Assembly: GCF_014652315.1 (NCBI RefSeq)
Contig: NZ_BMYO01000009.1
Span: 78,327 to 142,326 of the forward strand
DNA length: 64,000 bases
Direction: 5' to 3'
From: Jeongeupia chitinilytica
GTDB taxonomy: Bacteria > Pseudomonadota > Gammaproteobacteria > Burkholderiales > Chitinibacteraceae
Every line of letters begins with the position of its first letter. The first letter of the stretch is position 1. The position numbers were made by a program, and so were the translations under genes. Below the pieces are notes generated by a model, which was not told the DNA's origin, made no database searches, and saw nothing but the letters and a program-made list of their open reading frames with translations. Of the stretch, positions 58,473 through 64,000 are shown piece by piece.

Positions 58473-59306
58473 TTATTTCCTCCGTCCGAGTCGTTTTGCC
58501 GTCCACCACTGCAGGCCGTTGATCACCAGCAACAGCGCGAACGACACCGCCAGCATCACGCAGGCAATCGCCGTCGCGCCGAGGTAGTCGTACTGCTCGA
58601 GCTTGGAAATGATCATCAGCGGCGTGATTTCGGACACGTAGGGCATGTTGCCGGCGATGAAGATCACCGAGCCGTACTCGCCGATCGCCCGGGCGAACGC
58701 CATCGCAAAACCGGTCAGCAGCGCCGGCAGGATCGTCGGCACGATGATCTTGTAGAACACCTGGCCACGCGTCGCGCCAAGGCTGGCTGCGGCTTCCTCG
58801 AGCTCCTTTTCCAGATCCTGCAGCACCGGCTGCACGGTACGGACGACGAAGGGCAGGGTGATGAAGGTCAGCGCCAGCACGATGCCGAGCGGCGTGAACG
58901 CGATCTTCAGTCCCAGCGGCTCGAACCACTGGCCGATCCAGCCGTTCGGCGCGTAGATCGTCGCCAGCGCGATACCGGCGACGGCGGTCGGCAGCGCGAA
59001 CGGCAGGTCGACCAGCGCGTCGACCAGGCGCTTGCCCGGAAACGGGTAGCGCACCAGCACCCAGGCGATCAGCAGCCCGAACACCAGGTTGATCAGCGCC
59101 GCCAGCAGCGATGTGCCGAAGGTCACTTTGTACGACGCCATGACACGCGGCTCGGTGACGATGGACCAGAACGCGGCCCAGTCGAGGTGGGAGGTCTTGA
59201 TGATCAGTGCCGCCAGTGGCAGCAGCACGATCAGCGAAAGATAAAGCAGCGTGTAGCCGAGCGAGAGCTTGAAGCCCGGCAGCACGCTGTGTTGTTTGAA
59301 GGCCAT
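58473..59306 (-). CDS. cysT: sulfate ABC transporter permease CysT
   Basis: 277 residues, six spans. The EAA loop is EEAAASLGATRGQVFYKIIVP, followed by FARAIGEYGSVIFIAGNMP, which is diagnostic for CysT (CysU). It forms the membrane channel together with CysW. It lies 64 nt after the binding-protein gene. Confidence 0.95.
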   Translation of the reverse strand: MAFKQHSVLPGFKLSLGYTLLYLSLIVLLPLAALIIKTSHLDWAAFWSIVTEPRVMASYKVTFGTSLLAALINLVFGLLIAWVLVRYPFPGKRLVDALVDLPFALPTAVAGIALATIYAPNGWIGQWFEPLGLKIAFTPLGIVLALTFITLPFVVRTVQPVLQDLEKELEEAAASLGATRGQVFYKIIVPTILPALLTGFAMAFARAIGEYGSVIFIAGNMPYVSEITPLMIISKLEQYDYLGATAIACVMLAVSFALLLVINGLQWWTAKRLGRRK

Positions 59307-59370
59307 GCCTTCCCCCTGTTTTTATTGTGTCGCCGGCCGGTGTGCCCCTGCAGCACCGGCCGATGCGGAA

Positions 59371-60372
59371 TTACTTCTTCGCGATCGTCGCGGCAACCTG
59401 GTCGTAAATGCCGCCGTCGTCGAAGTATTTCTTCTGCGCGACCTTCCAGCCGCCGAACTCGTCGATGCCGAACAGCTTCACCGCCGGGAACTGCTTGGCG
59501 TACTTGGCGGCGACGGCCTTGTCACGCGGACGCAGGTAGTTCTGCGCGGCGACTTCCTGGCCTTCCGGGCTCCACAGGTACTGCAGGTAGGCTTCGGCCG
59601 CCTTGCGCGTGCCCTTCTTGTCGACGACCTTGTCGACCACCGCAACCGGCAGGTCGGCATCGATCGACACGCTCGGATAAACGACCTCGAAACCGCCGCG
59701 GCCGAATTCGCGGGCGATCATTTCGGCCTCGTTCTCGAAGGTCACCAGCACGTCGCCGATATTGCGCTGCATGAAGGTCGTCGTCGCCGCGCGGCCGCCG
59801 GCGTCGAGCACCGGGACGTTCCTGAACACGCCGGTAACGAACTCGCGCGCTTTGGCATCGTTGCCGCCCGGCAGTTTCGCCGCGTAACCCCAGGCGGCGA
59901 GGAAGGTGTAGCGGCCGTTGCCCGAGGTCTTCGGGTTCGGCACGATCACCTGCACGCCCGGTTTCACCAGATCGTTCCAGTCCTTGATGCCCTTGGGGTT
60001 GCCCTTGCGGACGATCAGTACCTGCAGCGAGCTGAACGGCGCGGCCTCGTTGGGGAATTTCTTTTCCCAGCCGGCATTGATCTGCCGGCCCTTGTCGACG
60101 ATCGCGTCGATGTCCGTGCTCTGGTTCATCGTCACCACGTCGGCCTCGAGGCCGTCGATGACCGAACGCGCCTGCTTGCTCGAACCGCCGTGCGACTGCT
60201 GGATCGTCACCTTGTCGTTGAATTTGGCCTGGTAGTGCTTGGCGAAGACCGGGTTGTAATCCTTGTAGAAGTCGCGCATCACGTCGTACGACACGTTCAG
60301 CAGGGTCACGTCGGCCAGCGCCGGAGCGGCGGCAAATACGGAAAGCAGCAAGGCGGGGATCAGTTTGCGCAT
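59371..60372 (-). CDS. sbp: periplasmic sulfate-binding protein
   Basis: 333 residues with a signal peptide (APALA cleavage). LLNVSYDVMRDFYKDYN, QSHGGSSKQARSVIDGL and NPKTSGNGRYTFLAAWGYA are the sulfate-ligand-binding segments of Sbp/CysP. It delivers sulfate to CysTW. It is the first gene of the operon, behind a good promoter with an A+T-rich upstream activator region of the kind used by CysB. Confidence 0.95.
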   Translation of the reverse strand: MRKLIPALLLSVFAAAPALADVTLLNVSYDVMRDFYKDYNPVFAKHYQAKFNDKVTIQQSHGGSSKQARSVIDGLEADVVTMNQSTDIDAIVDKGRQINAGWEKKFPNEAAPFSSLQVLIVRKGNPKGIKDWNDLVKPGVQVIVPNPKTSGNGRYTFLAAWGYAAKLPGGNDAKAREFVTGVFRNVPVLDAGGRAATTTFMQRNIGDVLVTFENEAEMIAREFGRGGFEVVYPSVSIDADLPVAVVDKVVDKKGTRKAAEAYLQYLWSPEGQEVAAQNYLRPRDKAVAAKYAKQFPAVKLFGIDEFGGWKVAQKKYFDDGGIYDQVAATIAKK

Positions 60373-60407
60373 GGTCGGGTCCGTTGGACAGTAAGGTCGA
60401 TCGGGCG

Positions 60408-60436
60408 ATTATCACCCGACCGCCATATACCACCAA
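60408..60436 (-). promoter_or_regulatory. promoter of the sbp-cysTWA operon
   Basis: On the minus strand TTGGTG (60431-60436), a 17-nt spacer and GATAAT (60408-60413) form a sigma-70 promoter, 36 nt before the sbp start. The A+T-rich block 60437-60461 just upstream is where a CysB activator would be expected; no clear CysB consensus is claimed. Confidence 0.6.
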
Positions 60437-60619
60437 AGAATAATCCGTTAATAAATATCGGTCGTTTTTGCATAAGCAAGATTCAGCCTTGAACCCGTCG
60501 CAGCGCCAACCGGCAACCATGACGATAGGCCAACACAGCGCTACACAAGCCGTCAGCAAACTTGCCCTGCGCGGCGGCACTTGGCACGATGACGACATCG
60601 CTCCACCCCCGCTCCAACC

Positions 60620-62020
60620 ATGCCTTCCACCGCCCCCTCTCCCTGGCACGCCGAATTCGTCGAAGCGCAGGCGTCGGTCTCCCGCGAACAGGCCGACAGC
60701 GATCTGCTGCGTGCGATACAGGGCCGCGCCGGAGCCGGGCATTTCGCCCAGATCGGCCTGTGGCTGGGCCTGAGTCTGCTGCTCGAATCGCTGCTGCCGC
60801 AAGCGATCGAAGCCTGGCTGGCCGCGCTCGAATCGGCACTGTCCGGCGGGCAGGCGCGGATCGCCGCATCGCTGTGGCTCGAACTGGCCACGCTGGGCCG
60901 CGAGCACGGTGACGCGGCACTGGCGCTCCGGCTCGACCAGCATGCCGCCGAACTCGCCCGCAGCACCGAAGACACCGCGCTGCACGCCCGCTCCGCCCTG
61001 GCCACCGCCGCCGACCTGTATGCGCTGGGCGACGCAGCCGGCGCCGACGCGGCACTCGACTACGCGCTGGCCCATCCCGGCCTCGCCGGATTGCAGGAAG
61101 CGCGGCCGAACGAACAGATCGCGACGCTGCTCGCCCTTGCCGGCCGTGCGGGCGAGGCACGCACCTTCTGCATGGCTGCGGCCGAACGCTACCGGGCCAA
61201 CGGCGCCCCGCTCGGCGAGCTGCGCTGCTGCCTGCAGCTGGCGATGCTCGACGACGATCCGCAACACCGCCACCGCGCGGCACGGCTTGCGACCGGCCTG
61301 GCCCCGGACCGGCTCGACCGGGCACAGCACCGGCTACTTGCCGACCTGTTCGAGGCCAGCGGCGAGCTGGCCCTGGCCGTCACGCATCTCGACGCCGCAC
61401 TGGCCCCCCGGCCGCCGGTCGCACACGTGCCAAGCCGCCGAATCAGCAGTGTGGCAATGCGGCTGCAGTTGCTTGCATCCCGGATCGAACTTTCGCAGCT
61501 GCGCGACCGGACGACCCGGGACAGCGGCCAGGACCGCGCCGACGGCAGTCTGAGCCGCGCGGCACTGAATGCCCGTCTACCTGCGCTGATCGTCGCCGCC
61601 AACGACGGGGTACCGCTCGGCATGCTGCAGATTGCCGTCGACCGCTTCGGCGAGATCCGCGCCCAGCGCGCCCGGCATGTCGGCGACGACGTGCTGCGTA
61701 CGGTGACCGCGCTGCTGCGGCTCGACCGCGAGGCCGGCGACCTGCTGGCACGCATCGGCGACGACGAATTCCTGCTGGCGCTGCCCGGCGCCGACGCCGA
61801 CGCGGCCCGGCGGGCCGCCGAAGCGGTGCGACGCCGTATCGCCGAGTACGACTGGACCGCGCTACACCCGGCGCTCTCGGTCAGCGTCAGCGTCGGTGCC
61901 GTCGCTTGTCTGCCCGGCGACTCGGCGGACATCCTGCTGTTCCGCGCCGATCTGGCGCGCTATCTGGCACAGCGTGGCGGCGGCAACTGCGTCAGCAACG
62001 CCGAAGGGGTTGCGGCATGA
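60620..62020 (+). CDS. TPR-like plus degenerate GGDEF-domain protein
   Basis: 466 residues. The first ~280 residues are Ala/Leu-rich helical repeats of TPR type. The C-terminal ~165 residues fit a GGDEF domain, but the signature reads RIGDDEFLLALP (GGDEF changed to GDDEF), and the metal/guanine region IAVDRFGEIRAQ lacks the usual Asp and Asn. It may be an inactive c-di-GMP effector or a very divergent cyclase. Its stop overlaps the start of the next TPR gene as ATGA. ATG at 60620 is the first good start; no RBS is strong. Confidence 0.75.
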   Translation: MPSTAPSPWHAEFVEAQASVSREQADSDLLRAIQGRAGAGHFAQIGLWLGLSLLLESLLPQAIEAWLAALESALSGGQARIAASLWLELATLGREHGDAALALRLDQHAAELARSTEDTALHARSALATAADLYALGDAAGADAALDYALAHPGLAGLQEARPNEQIATLLALAGRAGEARTFCMAAAERYRANGAPLGELRCCLQLAMLDDDPQHRHRAARLATGLAPDRLDRAQHRLLADLFEASGELALAVTHLDAALAPRPPVAHVPSRRISSVAMRLQLLASRIELSQLRDRTTRDSGQDRADGSLSRAALNARLPALIVAANDGVPLGMLQIAVDRFGEIRAQRARHVGDDVLRTVTALLRLDREAGDLLARIGDDEFLLALPGADADAARRAAEAVRRRIAEYDWTALHPALSVSVSVGAVACLPGDSADILLFRADLARYLAQRGGGNCVSNAEGVAA

Positions 62021-63081
62021 ACGACCGACACGCACTGCTTGCCGATCTCGAACCGGTCGCCATCGCTGCCGAGAACGGCTCGCCGCCACCACCGCCCGAA
62101 GTCGAAGCGCTGCTGGCCCGCGCCCGTACCGTCGGCGACGCCCGGCTCGAAGCCCTTGCGATGGTGACGCTGGGGCACGCCTGGCAGCATGTCGGCCGCC
62201 TGCGCACCGCCCAGCAAGCGTTTCGCGATGCGGCCGCGCGCTTCCACGACCACGGTCATACCCGTGGCCAGATCGAGGCGCTGATCGAACTGGGCCGCGC
62301 CCGCTACGCCGCCGGCGAAATCGCTGCGGCGCTCGACACCTGGTCGCAATGTCTGGCGCTGGCGCACGACAACGGCGACGGCGACCACTGCGCCCGGGTC
62401 TGCCTCGGCGTCGGCCAGGCCTGCGTGGCGCTCGGCGACCATGCCGGCGCATTGCGTTATCACGAGCTGGCGCTGTCGCTCGCGCGACCGCTCGGTCACG
62501 ACCGGCTGACCTGCGAAGCACTGATCAATGTCGGCGGCGATGCCTACCGGCTGCAACAGGGCGAACGGGCGCTGACCGCGCTGGCCGAGGCCGATGCGCT
62601 GCTGCAGACCAAGGTCGCCAACCGGGTCTGGGCCGCCGAAGTACCCTACTACCGCGGCCTCGTCTGGCTCGCCAACGGTGACGTCGACGCCGCCTGCGGT
62701 GCGCTCGACGCCGCACGCCGCGCGCATGCAGCCAATCACAGCGTCTGGGGCGAGGCGCACGCGTACTACGCCCTGGCGCAGGCACACGAAGCGGCCGGCC
62801 AGACGGAGCCGGCGGAGTCCTGCTATCTGGCCGCCCGCGCGCTGGTGCGGGGGGCCGGGCTGATTGCGCTGCACCAGCAGTTGCTGCGCCGGCTTGCGGC
62901 ACTGGCCCGCTCCGGCGGCGACATGCCGGCCGCACTCGGCTGGTTGCGCGAACTCGACACCCTCGACACGGCAACGATGCCCGACACCTCGGCACGCTGG
63001 AACCGCGGCCAGCTCGCCAGACTGGTCGCCCTCGAGACGCGCAGCCGGATCGGCGCAGTCCGGCTCGGCCTGCTCCCCTGA
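62017..63081 (+). CDS. tetratricopeptide-repeat protein
   Basis: 354 residues from ATG at 62017. At least five TPR-like helical pairs can be read, for example AMVTLGHAWQHVGRLRTAQQAF, ALIELGRARYAAGEIAAALDTW and CLGVGQACVALGDHAGALRYH. It is soluble with no other domain. The 4-nt overlap with the degenerate GGDEF gene, whose own N-terminus is also TPR-like, suggests a pair that interacts or arose by duplication of the TPR part. Target unknown. Confidence 0.85.
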   Translation: MNDRHALLADLEPVAIAAENGSPPPPPEVEALLARARTVGDARLEALAMVTLGHAWQHVGRLRTAQQAFRDAAARFHDHGHTRGQIEALIELGRARYAAGEIAAALDTWSQCLALAHDNGDGDHCARVCLGVGQACVALGDHAGALRYHELALSLARPLGHDRLTCEALINVGGDAYRLQQGERALTALAEADALLQTKVANRVWAAEVPYYRGLVWLANGDVDAACGALDAARRAHAANHSVWGEAHAYYALAQAHEAAGQTEPAESCYLAARALVRGAGLIALHQQLLRRLAALARSGGDMPAALGWLRELDTLDTATMPDTSARWNRGQLARLVALETRSRIGAVRLGLLP

Positions 63082-63094
63082 GCCACGATCGCAA

Positions 63095-63124
63095 CGAAAA
63101 AAACCGGGCACGATGTGCCCGGTT
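63095..63124 (-). terminator. rho-independent terminator of the porin gene
   Basis: On the minus strand AACCGGGCAC-ATC-GTGCCCGGTT is followed by a T-run (read as A at 63097-63103), about 30 nt after the porin stop. Confidence 0.88.
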
Positions 63125-63152
63125 CTGAAGTCTAGGAAGACGCTGGTCCGGC

Positions 63153-64000
63153 TTAGAAGTCGGTACGGAAACCGACCGACCAGGCAAAACCGTCCTGGCT
63201 GGCGTAATCCGGCGTCAGCGAGCCCGAGTTGTTCCTGAACTTGCCCTTGTTGTCGTTGTTGACGTCAACCAGGTAGGTGTAGAAACGCGTCTGCTTGGTG
63301 GCGTAGTAGACCAGACCCAGCGAAGCCTGCTGGCCGCTGTTGTCGCTCACGCCCAGCTGGTCCTGCGACCAGGCATACACGCCCTGGACTTCGAACTGGC
63401 CGAACTTGTAGTTGCCGACCACGGCGTAGTTGTCCCAGTCCTGACCGGCCTTGCTGTCGTCGCTGTTGACGTGTTCCCAGCCGCCGCCCAGCTGCAGGCC
63501 GAAGTCGAACTTGTAGCCCAGTGCCAGGTTGGTCGCCCAGGTCGACGCACCGCTGGTGGTGTTGGCCGCCTGGTCGGCCGATGCCAGGCCGGTTGCCTGA
63601 GTGAAGGTGCGGTTCTTCGCGTAGTAGTAGCCGAGGCCACCGACGAAGCCGTAGCCGCTGTACAGGGCCGAAGCGGCATAGATCGGCGACTCGCCGCCGT
63701 TCTGGGCGTTCTGGTCGAGGCCCCACGAACCGCGGACCTGGAAGCCGCTGAATACCGGCGAATCATAGCTGACCGAGTTCTGCAGGCGGCTGTTGAGCTG
63801 GGCGAACACGGCACCCTTGCCCTTGTAGTCGGCGGTGTCGGCGAAGTTGTCGAACAGGCTCGACAGGTCCGACGAGGTCAGCAGGGTCTTGTAGGCGCTG
63901 TCGTAGTTGCCGAAGCGCACGGTACCCCAGTCGCCCTGCCAGCCGCCGAAGGTGTTGCGGCCACCCCAGGTGGTGTTGCCGGTGCCGCCGTTGCCCGAGG
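63153..64000 (-). CDS. Gram-negative porin, C-terminal part (truncated by window edge)
   Basis: The frame is open from the window end to a stop at 63153, giving ~282 residues of a protein usually 340-400 long. WGGRNTFGGWQGDWGTVRFGNYDS is the typical early loop and constriction-region pattern of betaproteobacterial general porins. Alternating aromatic/hydrophobic beta strands follow (GYGFVGGLGYYYAK, QLGGGWEHV, ASLGLVYYATK). The C-terminus WSVGFRTDF ends in the Phe recognised by the outer-membrane assembly machinery. Its start, signal peptide and promoter lie beyond 64000. Confidence 0.93.
   Translation of the reverse strand, partial: SGNGGTGNTTWGGRNTFGGWQGDWGTVRFGNYDSAYKTLLTSSDLSSLFDNFADTADYKGKGAVFAQLNSRLQNSVSYDSPVFSGFQVRGSWGLDQNAQNGGESPIYAASALYSGYGFVGGLGYYYAKNRTFTQATGLASADQAANTTSGASTWATNLALGYKFDFGLQLGGGWEHVNSDDSKAGQDWDNYAVVGNYKFGQFEVQGVYAWSQDQLGVSDNSGQQASLGLVYYATKQTRFYTYLVDVNNDNKGKFRNNSGSLTPDYASQDGFAWSVGFRTDF

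Overview
The window is high-GC, densely coded DNA. It most likely comes from a chromosome of a betaproteobacterium, probably of the order Neisseriales. The evidence is an S-adenosylhomocysteine (SAH) riboswitch in front of ahcY, a metK gene divergent from two lipid A acyltransferases, a Gcr-type 'site-specific recombinase' membrane protein known from Neisseria, and a Gram-negative porin. I saw no phage, IS element, CRISPR array, tRNA or rRNA. Species assignment is not possible from reading alone.

Layout. 1-2085: end of PTS enzyme I, an O-methyltransferase, a MarC-family membrane protein and a dispersed repeat. 2102-6590: patatin-like protein, two LpxL-type acyltransferases, metK. 6671-8927: an Lnt-like N-acyltransferase/nitrilase paralogue and a cation-diffusion-facilitator metal exporter, which overlap tail to tail. 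8971-16064: the most interesting block, two divergent tight gene sets that combine polyamine synthesis (SpeD-type AdoMet decarboxylase, membrane-fused aminopropyltransferase) with membrane/scaffold proteins (DUF350, SPFH-SHOCT, double DUF4178, a 52-residue Gly/Ser-tailed membrane peptide), a Tat/lipoprotein FAD oxidoreductase and a rhodanese. 16085-18902: two SYLF lipid-binding proteins and a PaeA (YtfL)-like polyamine exporter. 18899-20787: promoter, SAH riboswitch, ahcY, terminator; one copy of the dispersed repeat sits inside the riboswitch. 20881-26452: AMP nucleosidase, small DUF7660-like protein, DUF938 methyltransferase, SUV3-like RNA helicase, HD-GYP protein. 26502-30522: two LysR regulators, a nitrilase-family amidohydrolase, CidAB/LrgAB. 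30741-35849: metF, an AraC regulator divergent from an EamA exporter, Na/Pi cotransporter, SlyB-like lipoprotein. 35920-40823: 2OG-Fe(II) oxygenase, Gcr, fructosamine-kinase family, and Fur-regulated exbBD. 40964-44155: CSS-EAL phosphodiesterase and L-cysteine desulfidase. 44470-48796: a siderophore-uptake operon. 49802-55277: tandem DUF2298 membrane glycosyltransferase-like proteins with GtrA and GtrB. 55325-64000: YidB, an Asr-like Lys/His/Ala repeat protein, the cysTWA-sbp sulfate transporter, a degenerate GGDEF plus TPR pair, and a partial porin.

How the parts fit. The window is rich in AdoMet metabolism: metK makes AdoMet, several methyltransferases and the SpeD/aminopropyltransferase pair spend it, ahcY (under a riboswitch sensing SAH) clears SAH, and metF supplies methyl groups. 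The polyamine block followed by a PaeA-like exporter suggests local production and membrane handling of a polyamine or derivative. Iron acquisition (exbBD, siderophore receptor operon) carries Fur-like sites. Three divergent regulator/target pairs each have a visible dyad or repeat operator candidate.
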